Of a DNA stretch of 45,422 bases, positions 29,052 through 42,081 are shown piece by piece. Source of the DNA: Roseomonas acroporae. GTDB lineage: Bacteria; Pseudomonadota; Alphaproteobacteria; Acetobacterales; Acetobacteraceae. A model generated the notes under the pieces. It was not told where the DNA came from. It searched no databases and saw only the letters and a list, made by a program, of their open reading frames with translations. Numbering within the stretch: position 1 is the stretch's first letter; each line of letters begins with the position of its first letter. A program made the translations under genes and the position numbers. The DNA is taken from the NCBI RefSeq assembly GCF_023223525.1, contig NZ_JALPRX010000122.1, positions 1 through 45,422 of the forward strand, given 5' to 3'.

Positions 29052-29578
29052 CGGCTGGCCGGCCCCGGATCGGGGCAAGGCCGCAGCAGCCGGGCGCGGT
29101 GGCGGCGCCGGCCGGTGCCCGCTGCCGGGCGGCGTGCGGCCCGGTCGCCGGAGGGGCAGGGCGGTGACAGGCGGGGACGTGGCGTGGCGGGCATGCGGAC
29201 CGGACCCTCTGGCGACGGTGCAGTATTGCATCATTGTCGCAGGATTGCGACGAAAGCGTGCCGGGCGCCCGGCATTGACGTGGCGGTCTGCCGCGCTTCG
29301 GCCGCGATCCCGCGGATTGTTGCGCCGCATCACTTTCGTCTCGTTAACATGGCAACGACGCAGGAGGCGCGACCGCGCGCATCCATTCCCCGGGGCGGCC
29401 GTGGCGCGGCCGGCCCGGCGGCACGGGCGGGATCGAGAGACGGCGCCGCCGGCCGACCCGCGCCGCGGGTTCCAGGCCCTTTGCCGGGACCCCTCCGCCG
29501 GGCATGCCGCGGTACCGGCCCGAGGCAGCGCGGCTGGCCCCGTTCGGGGTCGTCGCCGTGGCGGGGAACCCGGCCGGC
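29052..29578. other. 527-bp gap with a less GC-rich, promoter-like centre
   Basis: No gene is supported. A stretch at about 29221-29350 is less GC-rich than its surroundings and probably holds the promoter of the epimerase-aminotransferase genes, which read to the left. It contains an inverted repeat GTCGCA-GGAT-TGCGAC at 29236-29251 that could be an operator. I cannot assign reliable hexamers. The remaining sequence is ordinary GC-rich intergenic DNA. Confidence 0.4.
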
Positions 29579-29944
29579 TCAAGGCAGCAGCGCCACCCCG
29601 GTGATCTCCACCTTCCAGCGCGGGTCCACCAGCCGCGCCTCAATGGTCATGCGGGCGGGCTTGGCGGCCGGGTCCAGCCAGCGGTCCCAGGCGCGGTTCA
29701 TCGCCGGCGCGTCGGCGATGTCCGCCAGCACGACGGTGACGGAGAGCAGCCGGCGCTTGTCGGTGCCCGCCTCGGCCAGCAGCGCGTCGATCTGGGCGAG
29801 GATGTCGGCGGTCTGCGCCTCGGCGTCGGCCTCGCCCCGCTCGAACAGCGCATCGTCCGCCACCTGCCCGGCGAGGTGGAGAAGCCCGCCGCCGGCGACG
29901 GCGCCGGAGAGACGGGCTTCCTCTGCGTGGCGGCGGATGGTCAT
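29579..29944 (-). CDS. RidA/YjgF-family enamine deaminase
   Basis: The 121-residue RidA-like protein is expected to hydrolyse reactive enamine or imine intermediates produced by PLP enzymes, protecting other PLP enzymes from damage. It starts MTIRRHAEEARLSGAVAGGG and contains HLAGQVADD, AQTADILAQIDALLAEAGTD and a C-terminal MTIEARLVDPRWKVEI with the conserved Arg that binds the substrate carboxylate. Length and trimer-type sequence match the family. The ATG at 29944 is chosen by similarity; a longer reading through the repeat upstream is excluded. PLP aminotransferases encoded nearby are a sensible context, though not the same operon. Confidence 0.9.
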   Translation of the reverse strand: MTIRRHAEEARLSGAVAGGGLLHLAGQVADDALFERGEADAEAQTADILAQIDALLAEAGTDKRRLLSVTVVLADIADAPAMNRAWDRWLDPAAKPARMTIEARLVDPRWKVEITGVALLP

Positions 29945-30043
29945 GGCGCGGTCGCTCCAGTGTGTCGGGCCGGGGGACGGCACCGGCGACGCCGCCCGGG
30001 AGCGGCGAGGGCGGCCGGCCCGGCGCTCCGCCCGGTGGGAATC

Positions 30044-30146
30044 TAGAGCGGATCGCCGGCGGGCGGCTACGCCCGGAGGCGTGAATCCGCCCGGAAAACA
30101 ATGAGATGGAGCGGAGCTCGGTCCCGGCCGGACCGCGTTCCGCTCC
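30044..30146. repeat. Intergenic repeat, copy 2 (head palindrome plus variant hairpin)
   Basis: This copy repeats the architecture of 26406-26511: TAGAGCGGATCGCCG head, GGCGTGAATCCGC, AACAATGAG spacer, and a hairpin at 30108-30124/30130-30146 with loop CGGCC. The stem has 17 positions: 15 Watson-Crick, one G-U and one mismatch. Several stem positions differ from copy 1 on both sides so that pairing is kept. The surrounding gap 29945-30341 otherwise holds only a short 15-bp tandem repeat (GCGCCCGTCGATGCC, about 30274-30310) and no gene. Confidence 0.85.
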
Positions 30147-30341
30147 GTTCCGCTCGAACCCGGCCGCAAGCACCGCCTGCCGGAAGGGTCGCTGGTCGCC
30201 GGGAAGATCGGCGGCGCCTGCCTCGATCCGCAACCCGCCCCGAATTTCCGCCTGCGTCTCCGATCGTGGATGTCGCGCCCGTCGATGCCGCGCCCGTCGA
30301 TGCCGCGCCCTGGCGGCGGCATTCGACCGGCGTGCGCAGGA

Positions 30342-31292
30342 TCAGCGGGATGGCCGCCCTGGCGGCACGCCGGGCCGCGCGCCGGGCGTCGGGTCGGTCT
30401 CCCACCCGCCGTCCCCGCCCTCCGGACCCGTGTCCCGGCCGGCCCGCCGGCGCCGCCGCGCCAGCACCCCGTCCACCGGGCCGAGCAGCGCCGAGGCGGC
30501 CCAAAGCGCGCCGGCCGTCAGCACCACCGCCGGCCCGCTCGGCAGGTCGGCGTGGTAGGAGAGCAGCAGCCCCGCCGCCGAGGCCAGCGCCGCGATCCCC
30601 GCCGCCGCCGCCGCGATCGCGCCCACCGAGCGCCCCCAGTGCCGCGCCGCGATCGCCGGCAGCATCATCAGCCCGACCGCCATCAGCGTGCCCAGCGCCT
30701 GCAGCGCCGCCACCACGTTCAGCACCACCAGGGCGAGGAACAGCAGGTGCCACGCCCCGCCGCGCGCCCCCACCGAGGCGGCGAAGCCGGGGTCGAAGCA
30801 CTCCAGCACCAGCGGCCGCCAGGCGAAGGCCAGCGCCGGCAGCGTCACGGTCGCGGCGCCGGCCATCAGCAGCAGCGCCTGGTCGTCCACGCCGAGCACG
30901 CTGCCGAACAGGAGCTGCGTCAGCTCCACCGCCCCGCCGCGCCAGGAGACCATCGCGACGCCCGCCGCCAGCGCCACGAGGTAGAGCGCCGCGAGCGACG
31001 CATCCTCCCGCCCGCCCGTCGCCCGCGACAGCGCCCCGGCGCCGAGCGCCACCGCGAGCCCCGCCAGCAGCCCGCCGATCCCCATCGCCGGCACGGAGAG
31101 GCCGAACAGCAGGAAGCCGGCCGCGACGCCCGGCAGGACCCCGTGCGCCATCACGTCGGCGGTCAGGCTCATCCGCCGCAGCACCAGGAAGACGCCGAGC
31201 GGCGCCGCCGAGACCGACAGGGCGAGGCAGCCCGCCAGGGCACGGCGCAGGAAGCCGAAATCGGCGAAGGGCGCGAACAGCAGGTCGTGCAT
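30342..31292 (-). CDS. znuB: Zinc ABC transporter permease (ZnuB-like)
   Basis: This 316-residue inner-membrane permease of the metal-type (ABC-3) family is expected to import Zn2+ with ZnuC and a periplasmic ZnuA that is not in the window. It has about eight to nine hydrophobic segments, and family landmarks LRRMSLTADVMAHGVLPGVA, ELTQLLFGSVLG (metal path), ALGTLMAVGLMMLPAIAARHW and a hydrophobic C-terminus. The last 40 residues are Arg/Pro/Gly-rich and unconserved. The ATG at 31292 begins MHDLLFAPFADFGFLRRAL, the normal start. It lies 35 bases after znuC and is the third gene of a minus-strand unit. Confidence 0.9.
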   Translation of the reverse strand: MHDLLFAPFADFGFLRRALAGCLALSVSAAPLGVFLVLRRMSLTADVMAHGVLPGVAAGFLLFGLSVPAMGIGGLLAGLAVALGAGALSRATGGREDASLAALYLVALAAGVAMVSWRGGAVELTQLLFGSVLGVDDQALLLMAGAATVTLPALAFAWRPLVLECFDPGFAASVGARGGAWHLLFLALVVLNVVAALQALGTLMAVGLMMLPAIAARHWGRSVGAIAAAAAGIAALASAAGLLLSYHADLPSGPAVVLTAGALWAASALLGPVDGVLARRRRRAGRDTGPEGGDGGWETDPTPGARPGVPPGRPSR

Positions 31293-31327
31293 GGGGATGG
31301 GGCGGGGGCGCGCGCGGGGCGCGGCGA

Positions 31328-32385
<1,058 letters not shown>

Positions 32386-32389
<4 letters not shown>

Positions 32390-32517
32390 GCCCGCATCGC
32401 CCAGAGCACGCCGAGCCAGAGCGCGGCGAGGATGGCGGCCGCCAGCAGCAGGCGCGCCCCGGCGCCCGCCGACAGGGCGAGCGGGTTGGGGCGCGGGACG
32501 GATGCCGGTTCGACCAT
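32386..32517 (-). CDS. 43-residue putative membrane peptide heading the znu operon
   Basis: An ATG at 32517 opens a 43-codon frame: MVEPASVPRPNPLALSAGAG, then a 20-residue hydrophobic segment (LLLAAAILAALWLGVLWAM), then RA and a TGA stop that overlaps the znuC GTG as GTGA. The product would be a one-pass membrane peptide. There is no ribosome site; instead a promoter is predicted with its start on the A of this ATG, suggesting a leaderless transcript. The segment is truly hydrophobic, unlike shadow frames. I do not recognise a family. Its position between a Zur-like box and znuC suggests a role in zinc uptake, such as aiding ZnuB or ZnuC, but this is untested. Confidence 0.55.
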
Positions 32518-32518
32518 A

Positions 32519-32552
32519 TGTTATAGCATAACAAAAACCCTCTGGCCGGCAA
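32519..32552 (-). promoter_or_regulatory. Zur-box-like operator overlapping the znu promoter
   Basis: A perfect palindrome TGTTAT-AGC-ATAACA lies at 32519-32533, two bases before the small ORF's ATG, in one of the few AT-rich spots of the window. It resembles the Zur (zinc uptake regulator) boxes known upstream of znu genes. On the minus strand TTGCCG (32552-32547), 16 bases, TATGCT (32530-32525) and then seven bases lead to the A of ATG. The palindrome covers the -10 element and the start point, so zinc-loaded Zur bound here would block transcription. Confidence 0.72.
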
Positions 32553-32752
32553 GGCGTGACCGGGCCGCCGGGCCGGCCCCGGCGGCGGGGCAGGCTCGCG
32601 CCACCAGGGTGGCCGGCCTGGCCCGCCCAGGGGAGCCCAGGGGAGCCAGGGAGGGAGCCGGGATAGGGGGGCGGGCGAGGGGATCGCCGGCAAGGGGGGG
32701 CGGGGGAAGGGCGCTGGGCAAGGGCGCCGTCGGCGGATAGGGTCCGGCCTCC

Positions 32753-34150
32753 ATGCAGGGTTCTCCCTCCCTTTCGACCGCCCCGCGCGAGGCATCGCCG
32801 GAGCCGCCCCCGGGACAGCCCCCGGAACCGTCGATGCCCGCCCCGCCCGATGCCGGGTTCGCGCCGGCTTCCATCCCGGTACCGGCCGAGGACCCCGAGG
32901 CGCCGCTGCGCCGCGCGCTCCGCCGGCACCGCGCCATCGCCACCGGCCTGCTGCTGCTCATGGCCGGGCTGATGCTCGGCACCTACTGGATGCCGCCGGG
33001 CTACTGGACCGAGCTGCTGCAGGCCGCCGCCAAGGCCGGCGTGGTGGGCGGCCTGGCCGACTGGTTCGCGGTGACGGCGCTGTTCCGCCACCCGCTCGGC
33101 CTGCCCATCCCGCACACGGCGATCATCCCGAGCCAGAAGGAGCGGCTGGGGCGCGGCCTCGGCCGCTTCGTCGCCAACCACGTCTTCACCGAGGCCGAGG
33201 TGCGGCGCGTGATCGGCCGGCTCGACCTCGCCGCCATCCTGCGCGGTTTCCTGTCGGACCCGGATTCCGCCCGCCCCGCCGCGCAGGCCATGGCGCAGAC
33301 GCTGCCCGGCGTGCTGGCGAGCCTGGGCGACGGCCGCGCGCGGCGGCTGCTCGGGCGGCTGCTGCCGCGCGTCGCCGGCGGTCCGGGCGGGGCGAAGGTG
33401 CTGGCCCGCGTGCTGCGCGTGCTGATGGCGGGCGGCCAGCACCAGGAGGTGTTCGGCCTCGCCGTCGCGCAGATCAAGATCCTGCTCCAGGCGCGCGAGG
33501 CGGCGCTGCGCGACGCCATCGCCCGGCGCGTGCGCGACGAGGGCGGCGCGCTGGTCGGCTGGCTGGCCGGCGCCGCCGTGGCGCGCCGCGTGCTCTCGGC
33601 GCTCAACGCCGAGCTCGGCAGGATCGAGCCCGGCGACAGCGAGCTGCGCGCGGCCTTCGAGACCTGGCTGCTGGCCGAGATCGAGCGGCTGGAGAACGAC
33701 CCGGAGCGCGCCGCCTCGGTCGGCCGGGCGCTGCGCGACGCCGTGTCCCACCCGGCCGTCGCCGCCTGGCTCGGCGATGTCTGGGCGCGGCTGCGGGCGA
33801 AGCTGGAGGAGGACGCGTCGCGGCCCGAGGGGCGCACCGTGACGCTGCTGGAAGGCGCCTTCCGCAACGCCGGCGAGATGCTGGCCTCCGACCCCGCCGC
33901 GCGCGACCGGCTGAACCGGCTGGCCGAGGCCATGCTGATGCGCCTGCTGCCCGCGGCGCGCACCCGCATCGCCGACTTCATCGCCGGCGTGGTGCAGAAC
34001 TGGGACACCGCCACGGTGACGGAGCGGATCGAGCTGCGCGTCGGGCGCGACCTGCAATACGTGCGCATGAACGGCACGCTGGTGGGATTCCTGGTCGGCG
34101 GGGCGCTCTACGCGCTGCTCAAGGCGGTGTTCGGGGTGGTGGCGGAGTAG
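32753..34150 (+). CDS. DUF445 family membrane protein (YjiN-like)
   Basis: The 465-residue product belongs to DUF445. After a Pro-rich 50-residue leader it has a transmembrane segment (IATGLLLLMAGLMLGTYWM) and the family hallmark AGVVGGLADWFAVTALFRHP. IPHTAIIPSQKERLGRGLGRFVANHV follows. The middle is long and helical. The C-terminus has a second membrane segment (GFLVGGALYALLKAVFG). Function is unknown for the family; YjiN of E. coli is uncharacterised. The start is uncertain because of the leader; an ATG at 32834 is an alternative. It is divergent from the znu operon, and possible G-quadruplex tracts lie just upstream. Confidence 0.88.
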   Translation: MQGSPSLSTAPREASPEPPPGQPPEPSMPAPPDAGFAPASIPVPAEDPEAPLRRALRRHRAIATGLLLLMAGLMLGTYWMPPGYWTELLQAAAKAGVVGGLADWFAVTALFRHPLGLPIPHTAIIPSQKERLGRGLGRFVANHVFTEAEVRRVIGRLDLAAILRGFLSDPDSARPAAQAMAQTLPGVLASLGDGRARRLLGRLLPRVAGGPGGAKVLARVLRVLMAGGQHQEVFGLAVAQIKILLQAREAALRDAIARRVRDEGGALVGWLAGAAVARRVLSALNAELGRIEPGDSELRAAFETWLLAEIERLENDPERAASVGRALRDAVSHPAVAAWLGDVWARLRAKLEEDASRPEGRTVTLLEGAFRNAGEMLASDPAARDRLNRLAEAMLMRLLPAARTRIADFIAGVVQNWDTATVTERIELRVGRDLQYVRMNGTLVGFLVGGALYALLKAVFGVVAE

Positions 34151-34200
34151 GGGGGCGCCCCCCGGCGCCGGGGCATTCCGAGGCGCTGCCCCGGACCCCG

Positions 34201-34225
34201 CCAGGAAGGGCGCCGCCCTTCCTGG
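34201..34225. repeat. REP-like palindrome, 11-bp perfect stem
   Basis: CCAGGAAGGGC/GCCCTTCCTGG with loop GCC lies in the 286-base gap between the DUF445 gene and sthA. Nearby GGGGC/GCCCC-type sequences match the other REP-like clusters at 27-97 and 10400-10480. It may also end the DUF445 transcript. No gene is visible in this gap. Confidence 0.6.
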
Positions 34226-34436
34226 ACCATCCCGCTTGGGTCCGGGGGGGGAGGATGGGGAGGCCCCGGACCCCGCTCGTTTCGGGTCCCGGCCGCTTCA
34301 CCAAGCATCCACTGTTCGCGGGCCGATAATCACGGTTACGATGGATCCAGGGATGCGGAAGGATGCTCGGCCCATGCCCCCAACGGCCCGCCGCACGGCT
34401 TCGCCTGCATGAGCGCCGACCGATGAGCGCCCCCCG

Positions 34437-35828
34437 ATGAGCAGCTACGACCTCATCGTCATCGGCAGCGGCCCCGCCGGGCGGCGCGCCGCGATCCAGG
34501 CCGCCAAGCTCGGCCGGCGCGTGCTGGTGGTGGAGAAGGGCCGCCGCGTCGGCGGCGTCTCGGTCCACACCGGCACCATCCCCTCCAAGACGCTGCGCGA
34601 GACGGTGCTGAACCTCACCGGCTGGCGCGAGCGCGGCTTCTACGGCAGCGCCTACCGCGTGAAGAAGGACCTCACGGCGCAGGACCTGCTGATCCGCCTG
34701 CGCAAGACGCTGGACCACGAGGTGGACGTGCTGGAGCACCAGTTCGCCCGCAACGGCGTCGCCACCATCACCGGCACCGCCCGCTTCCTCGACAGCCACG
34801 CGGTCGAGGTCCGCACCGGCGAGGACGAGACGCGCCGCTTCGCCGCCGAACGCTTCGTCATCGCCGTCGGCACCCGCCCGCACCGGCCCGCCGGCATCCC
34901 CTTCGACGGCGAGCGCGTGCTCGACAGCGACGAGATCCTGGACCTCAGGCGCCTGCCGCGTTCCCTCACCGTGGTCGGCGCCGGGGTGATCGGGGTCGAG
35001 TACGCGACGATCTTCAGCGCCCTCGACGTCGCCGTCTCGCTGGTCGAGGCCCGCCCCTCCTTCCTCGACTTCATCGACGAGGAGCTGATCGAGGACTTCA
35101 CCCACCAGCTCCGCGACCGCGGCATGACGCTGCGCCTGGGCAGCAAGGTCGAGCGCATCGCGGTGGAGGAAGGCGGCGTCGTCACCGAGCTCGCGGGCGG
35201 CCGCCGCGTCCGCGCCGAGATGCTGCTCTACTGCGCCGGCCGCACCGGCGCCACGGACACGCTGAACCTCGCCGCCTGCGGCCTCGCCGCCGATCAGCGC
35301 GGCCGCGTCGCGGTCGATCCGGCGACGATGCAGACCGCGGTGCCGCACATCTACGCCGCCGGCGACGCGATCGGCTTCCCGAGCCTCGCCTCCACCTCGA
35401 TGGAGCAGGGGCGCATCGCCGCCGGCCATGCCTGCGGCGTCGCCGTGCCGAAGGCACCGGAATTCTTCCCCTACGGCATCTACGCCGTGCCGGAGATCTC
35501 GACCATCGGGCTGAACGAGCAGGAGGCGCGGGCGAAGGGCATCCCCTACGAATGCGGCCTCGCGCGCTTCCGCGAGACCTCGCGCGGGCACATCATGGGC
35601 CTCAGCACCGGCATGATGAAGCTGATCTTCGCGCTGGAGGACCGCCGCCTGCTCGGCGCGCACATCGTGGGCGAGGGGGCGACGGAGCTGGTCCACATCG
35701 GCCAGGCCGTGCTCAACCTCGGCGGCACGCTCGACTACTTCATCGAGAACACCTTCAACTACCCGACGCTGGCCGAGGCCTACAAGATCGCGGCGCTCGA
35801 CGCCTGGAACCGCCTCGCGCGCGGCTGA
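34437..35828 (+). CDS. sthA: Soluble NAD(P)+ transhydrogenase
   Basis: SthA (Si-specific transhydrogenase) moves hydride between NADPH and NAD+ in the cytoplasm using FAD. The 463-residue flavoprotein has the FAD motif DLIVIGSGPAGRRAAIQAAK, the NAD motif LTVVGAGVIGVEYATIFSAL, IYAAGDAIGFPSLASTSMEQ and the dimerisation domain ending in NTFNYPTLAEAYKIAAL. At the place where lipoamide dehydrogenases have the redox Cys pair it reads GGVSVHTGTIPSKTLRE, with no Cys, which is what separates SthA from the disulfide reductases. The sequence is close to the mycobacterial type, as I recall. The ATG at 34437 gives normal length. A large inverted repeat overlaps its stop. Confidence 0.92.
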   Translation: MSSYDLIVIGSGPAGRRAAIQAAKLGRRVLVVEKGRRVGGVSVHTGTIPSKTLRETVLNLTGWRERGFYGSAYRVKKDLTAQDLLIRLRKTLDHEVDVLEHQFARNGVATITGTARFLDSHAVEVRTGEDETRRFAAERFVIAVGTRPHRPAGIPFDGERVLDSDEILDLRRLPRSLTVVGAGVIGVEYATIFSALDVAVSLVEARPSFLDFIDEELIEDFTHQLRDRGMTLRLGSKVERIAVEEGGVVTELAGGRRVRAEMLLYCAGRTGATDTLNLAACGLAADQRGRVAVDPATMQTAVPHIYAAGDAIGFPSLASTSMEQGRIAAGHACGVAVPKAPEFFPYGIYAVPEISTIGLNEQEARAKGIPYECGLARFRETSRGHIMGLSTGMMKLIFALEDRRLLGAHIVGEGATELVHIGQAVLNLGGTLDYFIENTFNYPTLAEAYKIAALDAWNRLARG

Positions 35829-35871
35829 AGGCACGGGGCCGCCGGGCGGCCCCGTGCCTTCAGCCGCGCGC
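35817..35871. terminator. 27-bp perfect inverted repeat over the sthA stop
   Basis: Arms at 35817-35843 and 35845-35871 are perfect complements around a single central base, so this 55-base stretch is almost one palindrome. The left arm includes the last codons and the TGA of sthA. In RNA it would fold into a stem of at least 24 pairs with a small loop. There is no T-run, so it may act as a terminator by structure or protect the 3' end. Confidence 0.7.
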
Positions 35872-36107
35872 ACGAACCCGTCCCGGCCGCCATGAGATGG
35901 CGCAAGGCGCGGCCCCGGCGGAGCGGATTTGCTCTATCGACCCCACCGCCGCGAGCGGCCAGGATACGGGCAGGCCGGGCCATCGCGTGGCGGCCCGCCG
36001 GGGTTGGGCGCCGCGCCCGGCGGGCGCATGGAACGGGAGTGTGCACGCATGCAGCCATGGATCGGCCGGGATGGGCGGCGCCGCGCCGCGTCGGCGGAGC
36101 GCGCGCC

Positions 36108-36806
36108 ATGATCCGGCGCGAGAACGACGGCAAGGTCCGCATCCTCAGCCTGGAGCGGCCGGAGAAGCGCAACGCGCTGAACCGCGCCCTCGCGGAGTCG
36201 CTGCTCGCCGAGCTGCGCGCGGTGATGCGCGACCAGTCGGTGATCGGCGTGGTGCTGGGCGGCGCCGGCCCCTCCTTCTGCGCCGGCGAGGATCTCGGCG
36301 AGAACCGCGCCTACGCCGACGACCGCGACGCGCGCCTCGCCCGCTTCGCGCTCGGCGAGAAGCTGCTGCGCATCACCGAGGAGATCGGCAAGCCGGTGGT
36401 GGCGGCGGTGCAGGGCGCCGCCATGGGCGCCGGCGCCGCCATGGCGCTGAGCTGCGACATGGTGGTGGCCGAGCCCGGGGCGCGCTTCGCCTTCCCCGAG
36501 GCGCGGCACGACATCCTGCCGGTGCAGATGGTGCCGATCCTGCAACGCCATCTCGGCCCCAAGCTGACCTTCGAGCTGCTCGCCACCGGCCGCGACGTGC
36601 CGGCCGAGGAGGCGCTGCGCCTCGGCCTGGTCAACCGCATCGTGCCGTCGGAGAAGCTGCGCGAGGAGGCGGTCCGGCTGGTGCACGCGGCGGCGCTGCT
36701 CAGCCCTTCCGTGATGCTGTCGATGAAGGCGCTCTGCTCCCACGGGCCGCAGGGCATCGCCGCCGGCTTCGCCTCGGCCCGCACGGTCTGGCAGACGCGT
36801 CTCTGA
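36108..36806 (+). CDS. Enoyl-CoA hydratase/isomerase (crotonase) family protein
   Basis: The 232-residue protein has the crotonase fold. The first oxyanion-hole segment is GGAGPSFCAGEDL and the second is VVAAVQGAAMGAGAAMALSC. Of the two Glu residues used by classical enoyl-CoA hydratase, the one in the GGGCEL segment is replaced here (GAGAAM), while the second (FPEAR) is kept. A one-Glu enzyme is more likely to be an isomerase or another crotonase-type reaction than a standard hydratase. It is shorter than the usual 255-260 residues. The ATG at 36108 has GGAG eight bases upstream. It follows sthA by 279 bases. Confidence 0.82.
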   Translation: MIRRENDGKVRILSLERPEKRNALNRALAESLLAELRAVMRDQSVIGVVLGGAGPSFCAGEDLGENRAYADDRDARLARFALGEKLLRITEEIGKPVVAAVQGAAMGAGAAMALSCDMVVAEPGARFAFPEARHDILPVQMVPILQRHLGPKLTFELLATGRDVPAEEALRLGLVNRIVPSEKLREEAVRLVHAAALLSPSVMLSMKALCSHGPQGIAAGFASARTVWQTRL

Positions 36807-36810
36807 GCGG

Positions 36811-36863
36811 GCCCGCGCAGCCTGCCGCGCGGATGGATTTCCGCGGCAGCGGGCTGCGCGGGC
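36811..36863 (+). terminator. Bulged hairpin terminator after the crotonase gene
   Basis: GCCCGCGCAGCC (36811-36822) pairs with GGCTGCGCGGGC (36852-36863), and inside it TGCCGC (36823-36828) pairs with GCGGCA (36843-36848), with a three-base bulge. It begins five bases after the crotonase stop. There is no T tail. Degenerate GCGGATCGCCGG-containing sequence follows to about 36960, resembling the head of the intergenic repeat at 26406. Confidence 0.5.
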
Positions 36864-37103
36864 CTGCCCGGCCATCCGGCCGGGCGCGGATCGCCGGAGG
36901 TCCGCTCGGGGCGGATCGCCGGCGGCAGGCCGCCCCGGCCGGCGGCGTGCCGGAGGCCGCATGGCCGTCTCGCCCTCGGGGCTCCGTCCCGCCGGCGGAG
37001 CCGGGATCGGGGATCCGGAAAGCCATCGCGGCTCTTTGTCGTTGATGCGTGCCGCCGGCGCGTGCAGGCTGGCGCCCCTGCCCGAGCCAGCGACGGGATC
37101 GCC

Positions 37104-38216
37104 GTGCCGCATGGAGCCGCCCTGTCGCGCCCGACCGGCCCGATCCTGATCGTCGGCGCGGGCGGGATGGGCGGCTTGCTCGCCGCCTCGATGGTCCGGG
37201 CCGGCATCGAGGTCCTGGTGCTCGAACCCTGGGCACCGAACCGCGCGGCGATCCGCTCCGGCGGCCTGCGGCTGGAGCGTGACGGCGGACGCCGCGAGGT
37301 GGTGCCTCTGGCGGTGCACGACCGCGCCGAGGCGCTCGACGCGGCGCGGGCCGACGTGGCGCTGCTCTGCGTCAAGCTGCCCGAGATCGGCCCGGCCGTC
37401 GCCGCGCTGGAAGCCTGCTACCGGGGCCCCTACCTCGTCGTGGCGGACGGCCTGGCCGACCTCGACCTCGCATCGCTGATCGGTGCGGAGCGCGTCATGG
37501 GCTGCATCGTCAACGGCTGCGCCGCCGACCTGGTGGCGCCCGGCCGGATCCGCACCTACGAGCCCTTTCCCGCCCGGCCGCCGGCGCTCTTCCGGCTCGG
37601 CGAGGCGACCGGGGCGGCCACCGACCGGCTGGCGGCGCTGGCCGCGCTGTTCGGGCGGATCGCCCCGACCGAGACGGTGCGGGACCTGGTCGCTGCGCGC
37701 TGGAGCCATCTCGTGCTGTGCAGCATGATCGGGCCCCTCGCGGCGCTGAACGAACGGCCGCTGCGGGATCTGTTCCTCGACGCGGCGCTGCGGGCGGAGA
37801 TGCTGGGGCTCGGCCTCGAGGCGGTGGCGACCGCCGCGGCCGCCGGCATCCGGCTCGACCCGATCTGCGGCATGCCCGAGGCGCTGTGGCGGGCCGCCCT
37901 GGGCAGCGAGGCCGCCCCGCTCGAGGCGCTGGAGGCCGGGCTGCTGCGGGCCGGGGCGCGGCAGGACCCGCGCCCGCTGGGCTGCATCATGGCCGACCTG
38001 ACAGCCGGGCGGCCGACCCAGCTACCCTTCATCAACGGCGCGGTGGTGCGGCTGGCGCGGCAGCACGGCGTGCCCGTGCCCGCCAACGCGGCGGTCATGC
38101 GGCGCGTCCTGGCCCGCACCGCCCTGTCGACGCCCACCCTGGCGTTGCCTCCCCCGGGCGTTGCCCCCCAGGCGTCGTCCCCCGGCGGCGCCCCGGCCGC
38201 GCCGGCATTCCGGTGA
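37104..38216 (+). CDS. Ketopantoate reductase (PanE/ApbA) family oxidoreductase
   Basis: The protein resembles 2-dehydropantoate 2-reductase: an N-terminal NADP-binding GPILIVGAGGMGGLLAASMV and ADVALLCVKLPEIG, then a helical C-terminal domain with ARWSHLVLCSMIGPLAALNE and PTQLPFINGAVVRLARQHGV, which holds the family's substrate-binding Asn. PanE makes pantoate for coenzyme A using NADPH, but this family also contains other reductases, and alphaproteobacteria often have several paralogues, so I leave the symbol blank. The start is uncertain: GTG at 37104 (used here, about 370 residues) or GTG at 37062. The last 35 residues are Pro/Ala-rich. Confidence 0.82.
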   Translation: MPHGAALSRPTGPILIVGAGGMGGLLAASMVRAGIEVLVLEPWAPNRAAIRSGGLRLERDGGRREVVPLAVHDRAEALDAARADVALLCVKLPEIGPAVAALEACYRGPYLVVADGLADLDLASLIGAERVMGCIVNGCAADLVAPGRIRTYEPFPARPPALFRLGEATGAATDRLAALAALFGRIAPTETVRDLVAARWSHLVLCSMIGPLAALNERPLRDLFLDAALRAEMLGLGLEAVATAAAAGIRLDPICGMPEALWRAALGSEAAPLEALEAGLLRAGARQDPRPLGCIMADLTAGRPTQLPFINGAVVRLARQHGVPVPANAAVMRRVLARTALSTPTLALPPPGVAPQASSPGGAPAAPAFR

Positions 38217-38404
38217 CACCGCGACCCGACCGCCGCGACCCGCCGCCGGAGCCCCCGAGCCGGGCCTGACGTCGGCACGGGCCGCGCGCCCGGCCGGGAC
38301 GGCTGCGGCCGCCGACCCGGCGCATCTTCCGGGCCGCCGGGCGCGTCCACCCGGCCTGAAAATGCTCTACCCTGCGGGCAGCGGACTCGACCGCCGGAAC
38401 CGAC

Positions 38405-41890
<3,486 letters not shown>

Positions 41891-42081
41891 CGCCGCCCGG
41901 GCGCGCGCGGAGCGCCGGCGGGCGGCATGCGACCCGGCCGCGGAGGATGCGCGGCTGGCGGCCGGGCGGCGCCATGATGCGGAAGCGGTACGAAACGGCT
42001 GTGGACCGCACGGGCCCGGGCAAGGATGCAGCGCGACCTGTCATCGCCGGCGGCGGGCTGGGTGGCCGCGCCGGTCGGGTC

